A stretch of 7,369 nt of DNA from Clostridiaceae bacterium (GCA_016295895.1 JAEDKI010000101.1:1-7369), one strand, 5' to 3'; shown: positions 1 to 6,570, counted from the stretch's first letter. Translations and numbers: made by a program. The notes: generated from the sequence alone by a model not told the origin.

Positions 1-23
1 CCTGGCCTTAATTTGCGAAAAAC

Positions 24-168
24 GGGCGATCACACGGGGTCGCCCCTACCGTGTTTCCATTGATTTCTGATGTTTTTCGGAACGCTGAGGACAGCGTTCC
101 CTACGAGACAATTGTGTTGATATCGGGCGTTTTCAAGCGGGAGAACGCAGTTCTCCCCTACCGTGTTG
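24..168. repeat. Cluster of three hairpin repeats with shared flanks
   Basis: Three short palindromes lie in a row, starting about 55 and 60 bases apart. Unit 1 pairs GGGCGA (24-29) with TCGCCC (40-45). Unit 2 pairs GGAACGCT (79-86) with AGCGTTCC (93-100), a perfect 8-bp stem with a 6-base loop. Unit 3 pairs GGGAGAAC (139-146) with GTTCTCCC (150-157), a perfect 8-bp stem with a 3-base loop. The stem sequences differ, but each is followed directly by CTACC or CTACG, and units 1 and 3 continue identically as CTACCGTGTT. Each is preceded within about 10 bases by a run of A or T. This pattern of constant flank and changing but self-complementary stem resembles interspersed repeats of gut Clostridia genomes; that link is from memory. 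The cluster starts just past the lysozyme stop codon, so it may also act as a 3' end for that transcript. No gene is evident in positions 1-173. Confidence 0.7.
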
Positions 169-173
169 CCTTA

Positions 174-1172
174 TTAATCCGAAAAGCCGAGTTTGATAAC
201 CTGACCGGGATAAATCAAATCGGGGTTTCGGATTTTGTTTATACCTGCAAGCCTTTTGACCGAGGTTGAAAACTTATTTGCGATATCCCAGAGGGTGTCT
301 CCCCTCCTGACGGTGTAATAATCCTCTCTTTCCGCTCCGCTTTTGACATTGTCGCAGACATAAAGCTTCTGACCGACATAAATCAAATCGGGGTTCACGA
401 TGCCGTTCAGCTTAACGATTGAATTGACGGTTGTGCCGTATCTTCGGGAAATACCCCAAAGAGTGTCGCCGCTCCTGACCGTTACCCTTATCAGTTTGCA
501 TCCGACAGTCGGCTGTTTTGCGGGCGTTCCCGATATCGCCGATGAATCCGAAACAAGGATTCCGTCGGTGAAGCGGTCAAGATCCGTGCTTCCCGTTGAA
601 ATTCCGCTGACCGTTCCCCCGTCGGTGTATTGCCAGCCGACCCAGCCGCTCCAACGGTCGGTATATGACGGGTAGGCAACATCCCATTGAGCAATCCAAA
701 GCGGATAATTTTCGGTTATTTCAGGCTCCCACAGCGTTTTTGCGTCATAATCATCGGTGTAAACAACAGCTTCCTTTCCGCCGTAGCTGACAAGCTCATC
801 GAGAAAGGCTTTTCCGATGGCGTTAATCTGATTTGAAGATAAATCGTCAAAATATTCAAAATCCATTGCAGGGCGCATTTCAAAGCTTTTGCCTTTTATT
901 ACATCAACGAAAAATCTTGCCTGTTCCCTTGCCTGAGCCGTATTTTCGGCGGTCACATAATGATAAAAGCCGACAATCAGCCCCGCCGCTTTCGCTCCCG
1001 CATAGTTTTCTTCAAATCGGGCGTCGATATAGTCGTTTCCGAGGCTTGAACGAATATAAACGGCGGTTTTTCCGTCGGAACGAACCCTGTTCCAATCAAT
1101 TTTTCCCTGAAATTCGCTCACATCAAGCCCCTCGTGGGTCACTTTTCCTATAGGCTGAAGATATTCGGGCAT
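174..1172 (-). CDS. GH25 lysozyme (muramidase) with two C-terminal LysM domains
   Basis: This 332-residue protein should cleave the beta-1,4 bond between N-acetylmuramic acid and N-acetylglucosamine in peptidoglycan. The GH25 domain covers about residues 13-205. It opens with GLDVSEFQG (15-23), whose Asp17 is a conserved active-site residue. MDFE (103-106) supplies the family's Asp-x-Glu pair, Asp104 and Glu106, the latter being the expected acid catalyst. LWIAQWD (158-164), GWQY (179-182) and LDRF (198-201) are further family landmarks. A Ser/Thr-rich linker leads to two LysM domains at about 229-272 and 286-328, each with SGDTLW or RGDTLW and NPDLIY.GQ, which bind glycan strands. The start is supported by AGGAG upstream (complement of 1184-1188). 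There is no signal peptide or membrane segment, so export would need a holin, lysis or a non-classical route. It could be a phage-derived or spore/autolysin-type enzyme; no phage genes adjoin it. The family call is firm, the biological role is not. Confidence 0.95.
   Translation of the reverse strand: MPEYLQPIGKVTHEGLDVSEFQGKIDWNRVRSDGKTAVYIRSSLGNDYIDARFEENYAGAKAAGLIVGFYHYVTAENTAQAREQARFFVDVIKGKSFEMRPAMDFEYFDDLSSNQINAIGKAFLDELVSYGGKEAVVYTDDYDAKTLWEPEITENYPLWIAQWDVAYPSYTDRWSGWVGWQYTDGGTVSGISTGSTDLDRFTDGILVSDSSAISGTPAKQPTVGCKLIRVTVRSGDTLWGISRRYGTTVNSIVKLNGIVNPDLIYVGQKLYVCDNVKSGAEREDYYTVRRGDTLWDIANKFSTSVKRLAGINKIRNPDLIYPGQVIKLGFSD
201..395 (-). repeat. DNA-level repeat within the two LysM units
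   Basis: Positions 201-227 and 369-395 match at 25 of 27 bases and include an identical 18-base core (210-227 and 378-395). They lie 168 bp apart, exactly 56 codons, the LysM period in this protein. Both encode the NPDLIY.GQ end of a LysM domain. The flanking parts of the two domains are less similar, which suggests a duplication followed by divergence or local gene conversion. Confidence 0.75.
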
Positions 1173-1183
1173 AAAAAATCACA

Positions 1184-1191
1184 CTCCTTTT
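1184..1191 (-). promoter_or_regulatory. Ribosome binding site of the GH25 lysozyme
   Basis: The minus strand reads AAAAGGAG, with GGAG 11 bases before the ATG at 1172. The spacing is slightly long because the T-tract of the hairpin lies between site and start. The site supports this ATG as the true start and is also part of the hairpin arm. Confidence 0.7.
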
Positions 1192-1195
1192 TACC

Positions 1196-1224
1196 ATTAT
1201 ATTCACGGTAAGCCGGAGTGTGTT
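1196..1224 (-). promoter_or_regulatory. Candidate promoter for the lysozyme gene inside the hairpin loop
   Basis: The minus strand reads TATAAT at the complement of 1196-1201, a perfect -10 hexamer lying in the loop of the terminator-like hairpin. Seventeen bases upstream the -35 position is AACACA (complement of 1219-1224), matching TTGACA at only three of six bases. Transcription would begin near 1189, just before the AGGAG site, giving a leader of under 20 bases that lacks the hairpin's 5' arm. The -10 is strong and the -35 is weak, and TATAAT can occur by chance in AT-rich DNA, so this is a moderate call. Confidence 0.45.
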
Positions 1225-1231
1225 TTTTTAA

Positions 1232-3706
1232 TTAATCTTCAACGATTCCTTCAAGGAAATCGGTTTCTTTGACATAACCGTCACGGTTAATGCGGAAGGT
1301 CTTGACCTCAAGCCTGTTGAAATCGGCATAGAAGCCTGCATCAATAAGATCGCAGACAATTGCCGCCTTAACGGGCTTGCCCTCTGTCTCGCAAAGGCGC
1401 ATTACAACATCTCCCGAGCCGTCCTCGCAATATTTGAAAGCGTCAAGGCGGATATTGGGTTTATTGATGCCGATAAAGCTCTTTTTAAGCGGCAGACCGC
1501 CCTTGTGATAGCCTGCGGGAACGGTGACGGGTCTTGAATTGAACAGAGCGGAAATCTGCTGAACTCCGCTGTTCTCCGCTTCGCCCGAATGAGGATAAAC
1601 GGCATATTCAAATCTGTGCAGACCCTCGTCGGTATAGCTGAAATCGGCGGCGGGTCGGTCGGAATAATGGTCGGCAAAAATGCAGTTTCTCAGCATGGTG
1701 AGCTTGAGAGTGTTGCCGGGGCAATCATAGCTGTATTTTGAATCGGTGATGAGCGAAACGCCCTTGCGGCTCTCCGCCGCTCCTGCGGTGATATCACCCC
1801 ATGTGAGCGCAGGCTCTTCCTCACCGTTGCAGGGTCTCTTGATAAGACCTGCGGGTATCTCATAGGTTGAAATCGGATTTTCTCCCTCAACCGTAACGGG
1901 CATTTTGAGAATCGACAGCGGCTCCTGCCAAAGAATTCTGCACTTGACTCTGAGCGTCTTACCGCCCGAGGAAAGAATGAAATCCTGAGTAAGATATGAA
2001 CCGCCGTAAATGTGCTTGACTCTGACAACGGCTCTGAGAGGGCCTTTTTCGATAAGCTCAATCGATTTAAGCTCCATTTTGGCAATCTCTTTGTCAAATT
2101 TAAATATGTTATGCGCCCATGTGTCAGGCTCGGAATTATCAATAACCGTCGGAACGCAGAACTCACCGCCGACAAACTCTGCGCCGTTTTCTTTGGTGAC
2201 AAGGCTCTTTATGCCGCCCGTCTTTTCATCGAAAATGACTTTGAGATGCTCGTTCTCCATCGTGAAGCTATCTGCGGCAACGCCGCTCTCGCTCTTGCCC
2301 CAATCGGTGAACTCCGAATCATAGTGCCAGAGCCAATATGTTGCATAGCCGAGGGGCGGAACCTTCGCCATGAAAACGGTATCAAGATGAGAATCGTTTG
2401 AGCGTGAGGAACGGACATTCTGAAAGAGAACATCGTTCCAATCGCTGTCCTGAACCCTCTTTGACGGATGATAGGTTCTGACGGAAGTTTCAACTTCAAA
2501 AGAATTGGGGTTGAAAACAACAATGGGTCGGGGGAATTTAAGGTTGCGGCAATGATGGCGTGCGTTGCACGAAACCGTGTCGGAAACGCCGTCAAGCCAT
2601 GTATTGATTGATTCGGCAATTTTCAGCATCGCTTTGTTTTCTTCCGAAGCGGCAATTTTCATCGAATAGCCGAGAGCGTCACGCACATCGTCATAAGCTT
2701 CTCTGATTGAACAGCCGCAGAGAATATCGTGGAACTGATTGAAGCATACCTCTTTCCACGCCTTGCCGAAATCCTCGGTTGCCTTGGGAAGATTTGAAAG
2801 CTTCGATGCAACCGTATTCCATTTCTCGGCGTTCTGAAGCCAATATTCTGCCTTTCTGTTGAGCTGTTTCATCATTGAGGTTGCCGAATAACAACCACTC
2901 GCATGGTGCTGAAGATCGTCTTTCCAGACGGGCAAATCCAGCTTGTCGGCGCATTGCTGAGCGAAGTATTCTTCGGGAGAAGAAAATTCAAGCTCTGCAT
3001 AGCCCTCCTCCTTAAGCTGCATGAGATATTCGATATCGCCCTTTGTCGGGCCGCCGCCGTGGTTGCCCACGCCGAAAAGCATCATCATTCCGTGACCCGT
3101 ATTTTCGGCTCTCTGCATATAGTCGGGGAGCTTTCTGTCGATATCCTCCTTGCCCGAAACGCCGTAGCTTTCGGGGATTCTGTAGGTCAGAACCCTTGAA
3201 CCGTCGGGACTGTCCCACCAAAAAAGATTCTCGGGAATTTCGGGATTCTCGTGCATTCCCGGGCGCATCATAACATAACAGCGCATACCGCCCTTTGTTA
3301 AAAGCTGAGGGAGCATTCCGCTGTGACCGAATGAATCGACATTGTAGCCGATTTTGCATATATCGCCGAACTTTTCATAGTAATAAAGCTGGCTGTAGAG
3401 CGCCTGACGGGCAAAGCTCTCGCCGCTCGGCATATTGCAGTCGGGCTGAACCCACCAGCCGTTGACGGGAACCCATCTGCCACGCTTGACAAGCTTTCTG
3501 ATTTCATCGAAAAGCTCGGGGTCAATTTCCTCAACCCAGCGATAATATGAAGCTGACGAGCAGGTGAAAACCAATTCGTCATATTCGTTGAGCCTGTCAA
3601 CTGCGCTTCGGAAGGTCTGAAGCACCTCGCCGCAGCCCTCCTGCCAACGCCACAGCCAAATGGGGTCAAGGTGAGCGTTTCCGATAAGATGTATTTTTTT
3701 ATTCAT
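1232..3706 (-). CDS. GH38 alpha-mannosidase, cytoplasmic
   Basis: This 824-residue protein is a retaining, zinc-dependent alpha-mannosidase of glycoside hydrolase family 38, of normal length for bacterial members. The four expected zinc ligands are visible: His12 and Asp14 in GNAHLDPIW, Asp124 in NVDSFGHSG (also the catalytic nucleophile), and His326 in NQFHDILCG. Other landmarks are WVQPDCNMPSGES (85-97), GVGNHGGGPTKGD (212-224) and the helical middle domain with HHASGCYS and KQLNR (267-284). The part after about residue 380 is the beta-sandwich C-terminal region. There is no signal peptide, so it should act on imported mannosides; linkage preference (alpha-1,2, -1,3, -1,6 or mannosylglycerate) cannot be read from the sequence. 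The start is fixed by GGGAG six bases before the ATG. It follows the 592-residue gene by 11 bp, so the two are co-transcribed and possibly translationally coupled. A terminator-like hairpin follows its stop codon. Confidence 0.96.
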   Translation of the reverse strand: MNKKIHLIGNAHLDPIWLWRWQEGCGEVLQTFRSAVDRLNEYDELVFTCSSASYYRWVEEIDPELFDEIRKLVKRGRWVPVNGWWVQPDCNMPSGESFARQALYSQLYYYEKFGDICKIGYNVDSFGHSGMLPQLLTKGGMRCYVMMRPGMHENPEIPENLFWWDSPDGSRVLTYRIPESYGVSGKEDIDRKLPDYMQRAENTGHGMMMLFGVGNHGGGPTKGDIEYLMQLKEEGYAELEFSSPEEYFAQQCADKLDLPVWKDDLQHHASGCYSATSMMKQLNRKAEYWLQNAEKWNTVASKLSNLPKATEDFGKAWKEVCFNQFHDILCGCSIREAYDDVRDALGYSMKIAASEENKAMLKIAESINTWLDGVSDTVSCNARHHCRNLKFPRPIVVFNPNSFEVETSVRTYHPSKRVQDSDWNDVLFQNVRSSRSNDSHLDTVFMAKVPPLGYATYWLWHYDSEFTDWGKSESGVAADSFTMENEHLKVIFDEKTGGIKSLVTKENGAEFVGGEFCVPTVIDNSEPDTWAHNIFKFDKEIAKMELKSIELIEKGPLRAVVRVKHIYGGSYLTQDFILSSGGKTLRVKCRILWQEPLSILKMPVTVEGENPISTYEIPAGLIKRPCNGEEEPALTWGDITAGAAESRKGVSLITDSKYSYDCPGNTLKLTMLRNCIFADHYSDRPAADFSYTDEGLHRFEYAVYPHSGEAENSGVQQISALFNSRPVTVPAGYHKGGLPLKKSFIGINKPNIRLDAFKYCEDGSGDVVMRLCETEGKPVKAAIVCDLIDAGFYADFNRLEVKTFRINRDGYVKETDFLEGIVED

Positions 3707-3720
3707 ATTGTTCTCCCTTA
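3707..3720 (-). promoter_or_regulatory. Mannosidase RBS abutting the upstream stop codon
   Basis: On the minus strand the TAA stop of the 592-residue gene runs straight into GGGAG (complement of 3713-3717), then six bases and the mannosidase ATG. The two As of the stop codon extend the site to AAGGGAG. This arrangement allows a terminating ribosome to restart, coupling translation of the two proteins. Confidence 0.8.
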
Positions 3721-5496
3721 TTCAAAGAAACCGTAATATCTGCCTATCCAATAAGCAAATGTGTAAACATAACAGCTTTCAACGCACACGGAACCGCCTG
3801 AATCTTCATTGACAAAGCTGAGCGGATTTCTGTCATATTTGGAAATGAAGCGTTCATCGGGCGGAAGAAGCACGGAAATTTCTTTAATACCGGTTCTGAG
3901 AGTCTTGACGGGAGTATCGTGCCTGCCCGTGAGGCTGACTCCTGCCGCAAGACGGCTGACATTCATTCTGTAGAACCATTCCGCAAGGCGTTCCATGTCA
4001 ATCTCCGCATCGGGGCATGAAAGGGCGAACGGCAGGTCATAGCCCGGGTTATGCTCTCTTTCAAGCGAGGTTCTCCACGATCTGAAGCCCTGTCTGTATT
4101 TTTCAAGCAGTTCTTCGTTCTTTTCAAGAGTGCACAGACCCCAGAACGAAGCGACGGCAAGCATATGGTCGCCGTACATTATATCCTCAACGTAATCAAA
4201 ATTCATCGAAATGCTTGCCTGATAAAGGCGTTCAAAATGCTTCGGGCACAGGTCGGCGTAACCGAGGTCATTGACAAGATAGTCATAGCTCTCACGCCAT
4301 CTGCCCTCCTCGCCCGTTATTTTCATTGTTACGAGGTGATACATGAGAAGCTCTGCGGAATTGAGGCAGGCGTCAACCCAGCCGAAATCCGTTTCAAAAT
4401 AATCCTTGCTCCACTTCGCCCACGAGGTCGGCTTGTTGCCGTAATCGTGAAGCTCATAGCCGTTATCAATGATATGACCCATAAGACCTTTGACCGACTG
4501 TTTGATTATTCCGTCAAGCTCGGGGTCATCACAGCCGAGAAATTCATGGGCAAAATACATCTGAAGAAAATGCAGAGTTATCTCGTCGCTGCTTGTGTCG
4601 GCTTTATAAACAATGCCGTCAATCGAATAGCCTTCGTCTGTGTAAAGCTTTGCAAGACGGGCGGGAATTTCGGCAGAAGCGTCAACTTCAACGCCTACGC
4701 AACCCCTCTTTTTGGCTTCGGTTGTTTCAAGGCAGACCGCCTTGCCGCCGCTTATGCGGAAAAAGATTCCGTCATCGGGAACGGGTTCATCGGGGCAGAG
4801 ATAAGTTCTTGCAACAAAGCCGTTGCCCCTTGAATGGATATGCAGGAGCAAAAGGCAGGCTTCAACCGCTCTTGTTGCAACCTTTTTAGCTTCAATCGTT
4901 TCGGGATGCTCCGCTCCCTTTTCTCTTTTGAAAACGGCATATCTGAATATTTCTCCGATGGCAAATCCCGCCGTGAAACAGCCGTCGTTATCGGAATGGC
5001 CGTGAGAATAGCGGGATTCGAGATTTCTCGGCCTTGCAAGGTCTCTCTGGCTGACCATTCCCCTGCGGTCAACATATTTCAGCGTTTCGCTGAGCAGAAG
5101 CTCTGCCTTTTCCTGAGCGCCGAGCGGCTTCATTTCAATAAAAACCGCTCCCGTTCCGGTCAGAACCCAGACGCTCTCTCCCTGCGGCATTATTGCCTTA
5201 ACGGTGTTATCGTGGAGATCTCTCGGAGCGCTGAAAAACATTATTATATCTTCTTCTCTTTCGGCGTTTTTGTCATATCTTGTCAGCCCGCTTGTTGAAC
5301 CGAGCCACTCAACGTCTCCGATTTTAAGACTGCATGTGTATTCGCTCTTCTTTGAAGGCAGAGGGTAAGGGAAGCCCTCAAGATCGGGTTTATCGTTTGA
5401 ATAAGTCATTAACTGCGCCGGAATGCGTTCGTCTCCGAGCGGATAAAAGCTGCAAAACCTGCACAGATGAGATTTAAGCTTATAGGTCTGAGCCAT
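3718..5496 (-). CDS. Uncharacterised protein: propeller-like blade plus predicted (alpha/alpha) barrel, mannosidase operon partner
   Basis: I do not recognise a named function for this 592-residue protein. Residues about 58-122 look like a single blade of the two-component-regulator propeller type: EWLGSTSGLTRYD (63-75), then RDLHDNTVKAI (92-102) and SVWVLTGTGAVFI (108-120). From about residue 140 onward the sequence is helix-rich with Trp, Tyr and His in conserved-looking clusters. These are SHGHSDNDGCFTAGFAIGE (164-182), FRYAVF (184-189), DTSSDEITLHF (300-310), HIIDNGYELHDYGNKPTSWAKW (341-362), DFGWVDACLNSAELL (370-384) and a C-terminal YWIGRYYG (582-589). This resembles (alpha/alpha)6-toroid carbohydrate-active proteins in which acidic residues line a cleft. 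No signal peptide or membrane helix is seen; Cys12 and Cys15 form a CxxC near the N-terminus. The start has a near-perfect site, AAAAGGAGGT, four bases before the ATG. First gene of the operon, 11 bp before the GH38 gene, which suggests a role in the same glycan pathway as hydrolase, lyase or binding protein. Domain assignments are by eye. Confidence 0.85.
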   Translation of the reverse strand: MAQTYKLKSHLCRFCSFYPLGDERIPAQLMTYSNDKPDLEGFPYPLPSKKSEYTCSLKIGDVEWLGSTSGLTRYDKNAEREEDIIMFFSAPRDLHDNTVKAIMPQGESVWVLTGTGAVFIEMKPLGAQEKAELLLSETLKYVDRRGMVSQRDLARPRNLESRYSHGHSDNDGCFTAGFAIGEIFRYAVFKREKGAEHPETIEAKKVATRAVEACLLLLHIHSRGNGFVARTYLCPDEPVPDDGIFFRISGGKAVCLETTEAKKRGCVGVEVDASAEIPARLAKLYTDEGYSIDGIVYKADTSSDEITLHFLQMYFAHEFLGCDDPELDGIIKQSVKGLMGHIIDNGYELHDYGNKPTSWAKWSKDYFETDFGWVDACLNSAELLMYHLVTMKITGEEGRWRESYDYLVNDLGYADLCPKHFERLYQASISMNFDYVEDIMYGDHMLAVASFWGLCTLEKNEELLEKYRQGFRSWRTSLEREHNPGYDLPFALSCPDAEIDMERLAEWFYRMNVSRLAAGVSLTGRHDTPVKTLRTGIKEISVLLPPDERFISKYDRNPLSFVNEDSGGSVCVESCYVYTFAYWIGRYYGFFE

Positions 5497-5500
5497 ATTG

Positions 5501-5510
5501 ACCTCCTTTT
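5501..5510 (-). promoter_or_regulatory. Strong RBS of the 592-residue protein gene
   Basis: The minus strand reads AAAAGGAGGT four bases before the ATG at 5496, close to a full match to the anti-Shine-Dalgarno sequence. It fixes this start and predicts efficient translation of the first gene in the operon. Confidence 0.85.
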
Positions 5511-5538
5511 GAAATTAAAGATAAAAGCAGATATATAT

Positions 5539-5567
5539 AATATAGCAGAACGGCATATCAGTTGCAA
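5539..5567 (-). promoter_or_regulatory. Promoter of the leftward operon
   Basis: On the minus strand TTGCAA (5562-5567, four of six matches to TTGACA) is followed after exactly 17 bases by TATATT (complement of 5539-5544). A TGC immediately before the -10 gives an extended -10 motif, TGnTATATT. Transcription would start near 5532, leaving a short leader of about 35 bases before the first gene. I see no riboswitch-like structure in that leader. Confidence 0.7.
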
Positions 5568-5611
5568 TATAAAAAGTGTTTTTTTACGGAATTTTTCTGT
5601 GGATTTTGATA

Positions 5612-5640
5612 TTTACAATTGATTTCACAAATGATATAAT
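5612..5640 (+). promoter_or_regulatory. Strong promoter of the rightward genes
   Basis: TTTACA (5612-5617, five of six matches to TTGACA) and a perfect TATAAT (5635-5640) are separated by the optimal 17 bases. TGA directly before the -10 makes a full extended -10 (TGnTATAAT). Transcription would start near 5647, about 24 bases before the DUF2156 start. It is the best promoter match in the window and looks like a housekeeping sigma-A site with fairly high basal activity. Confidence 0.85.
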
Positions 5641-5654
5641 AAATGAAAATTTGT
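5627..5654 (+). repeat. Inverted repeat around the rightward -10 element
   Basis: ACAAAT (5627-5632) and ATTTGT (5649-5654) are inverted repeats flanking the -10 hexamer and predicted start point, 16 bases apart. The placement would suit a repressor site, but six-base AT-rich arms often arise by chance and no regulator gene is adjacent. Confidence 0.25.
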
Positions 5655-5670
5655 ATTTATCAGGTGCTTT

Positions 5671-6552
5671 ATGCTGAAATTCAAAGAAATTGACTATGAA
5701 GATATCGAAATACTCAAAGCCTATTTTTCCGCTTATCCCTCCCGCCAATGCGACAGGGCGTTCGGCTCAACTTTCATGTGGCGGAAATATTTTGACAACC
5801 GCTATGCAGTTGTTGACGGAACGCTGATTATCTCGGCAAAATTCAACGGTCAGATTTGCTTTGCGAATCCTTCAGGCAGAAATCCTGACGCCGCATTCAA
5901 AGCAATTGAAGAATACTGCGGTGCTCACGGCATACCGATGGTTCTCTGCTCAATCAATAAAAACGAACTGCCGAAAATCCTTGAGAGATATCCCGGAAGC
6001 GTTGCCGAAGCCGACCGTGACTGGTTTGACTATCTTTATGAAAAGGACGCAATTCTGAACCTTTCGGGTCGCAAATACAGCACTCCGAGAAACCACATCA
6101 ACAAATTCAAAAAGCTTTATAATTGGAGCTTTGCTCCCATAACCGATGCCGACATTCCCGAGCTTATCGAATTCACCGATGGCTTCACCTTTCACGCCGA
6201 AAAGGACGAAAGCGCCACCGTTGAACTCGGGATATGCCGTGAGGTTCTGCAAAACTACAAGGCTTTCGGTCTGCCCGGAGGAATTCTGAGAGTTGACGGC
6301 AAAATAATCGGCTATTCTGTCGGAGAAATTCTCGGCGACACGCTCTTTTGCCACATCGAAAAGGCTGATTTTTCATATGCCGGAGCATATCAGATGCTCA
6401 CAAATCAGTTTCTGAGGTTCTATGCCTCGGGTGACGAAATAAAATTTGTCAACCGTGAGGAAGACTGCGGCGACGAGGGGCTGAGAAAATCCAAGCTGTC
6501 ATACAATCCCGTTGAACTCATCGAAAAGAACACCGTTACAATCAAACTGTAA
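5671..6552 (+). CDS. DUF2156 family protein (phosphatidylglycerol lysyltransferase C-terminal-like, GNAT fold)
   Basis: This 293-residue soluble protein matches the DUF2156/LPG_synthase_C family, which consists of two GNAT-like halves. The family forms the cytoplasmic catalytic domain of MprF, the enzyme that moves lysine or alanine from aminoacyl-tRNA to phosphatidylglycerol. Recognisable family segments are FGSTFMWRKYF near the N-terminus (31-41), DYLYEKDAILNLSGRKYSTPRNHINKFKK (120-148), GGILRVDGKIIGYSVGEIL (203-221) and the C-terminal NREEDCGDEGLRKSKLSYNPVEL (261-283). It lacks the membrane half of MprF, so it is the common stand-alone form in Clostridia, whose substrate is not established; lipid aminoacylation should not be assumed. 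AGGTG lies four bases before the ATG, and a strong promoter lies about 30 bases upstream. It is followed 18 bp later by a sugar isomerase-like gene in the same direction. The family call is firm, the function unknown. Confidence 0.9.
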   Translation: MLKFKEIDYEDIEILKAYFSAYPSRQCDRAFGSTFMWRKYFDNRYAVVDGTLIISAKFNGQICFANPSGRNPDAAFKAIEEYCGAHGIPMVLCSINKNELPKILERYPGSVAEADRDWFDYLYEKDAILNLSGRKYSTPRNHINKFKKLYNWSFAPITDADIPELIEFTDGFTFHAEKDESATVELGICREVLQNYKAFGLPGGILRVDGKIIGYSVGEILGDTLFCHIEKADFSYAGAYQMLTNQFLRFYASGDEIKFVNREEDCGDEGLRKSKLSYNPVELIEKNTVTIKL

Positions 6553-6570
6553 TTGAAAGAAGGGGCTTTT

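Larger units (their letters stand above)
1173..1229. terminator. Bidirectional terminator-like hairpin that includes the lysozyme RBS
   Basis: CACACTCC (1180-1187) pairs with GGAGTGTG (1215-1222) in a perfect 8-bp stem. Inside it TTACC (1191-1195) pairs with GGTAA (1207-1211), leaving an 11-base loop. On the plus strand the stem is followed by seven T (1223-1229). On the minus strand it is followed by ATTTTTT ending at the lysozyme ATG. Each strand therefore has the hairpin plus U-tract form of an intrinsic terminator. On the minus strand it would end the mannosidase transcript, whose stop codon lies immediately upstream at 1232-1234. The 3' arm on that strand contains the GGAG of the lysozyme ribosome binding site, so any read-through RNA would hide that site in the stem. 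Confidence 0.7.

Noticed and set aside
24..168. Possible CRISPR array
   Set aside because: Only three units, with variable palindromes and short constant flanks; the repeats themselves are not identical and no cas gene is nearby.
51..269. 72-codon plus-strand open frame spanning the hairpin repeats
   Set aside because: It runs through the palindromic repeats and into the antisense of the lysozyme C-terminus. There is no RBS and the translation is low-complexity shadow.
4051..4833. 260-codon open frame on the plus strand opposite the 592-residue gene
   Set aside because: It lies wholly antisense to a gene with a strong RBS, promoter and conserved-looking motifs. Its protein shows no recognisable domain, and I saw no good RBS before it. 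Such long shadows are expected opposite this codon usage.
5568..5611. Possible terminator between the divergent promoters (T-run at 5580-5587)
   Set aside because: There is a run of T but no GC-rich stem before it on either strand, and no gene ends here.
5671..6552. FemABX peptidyltransferase as an alternative name for the 293-residue protein
   Set aside because: FemABX proteins share the double GNAT fold but have a characteristic coiled-coil arm and different motifs; the C-terminal NREEDCGDEGLRKSK block fits DUF2156 better.
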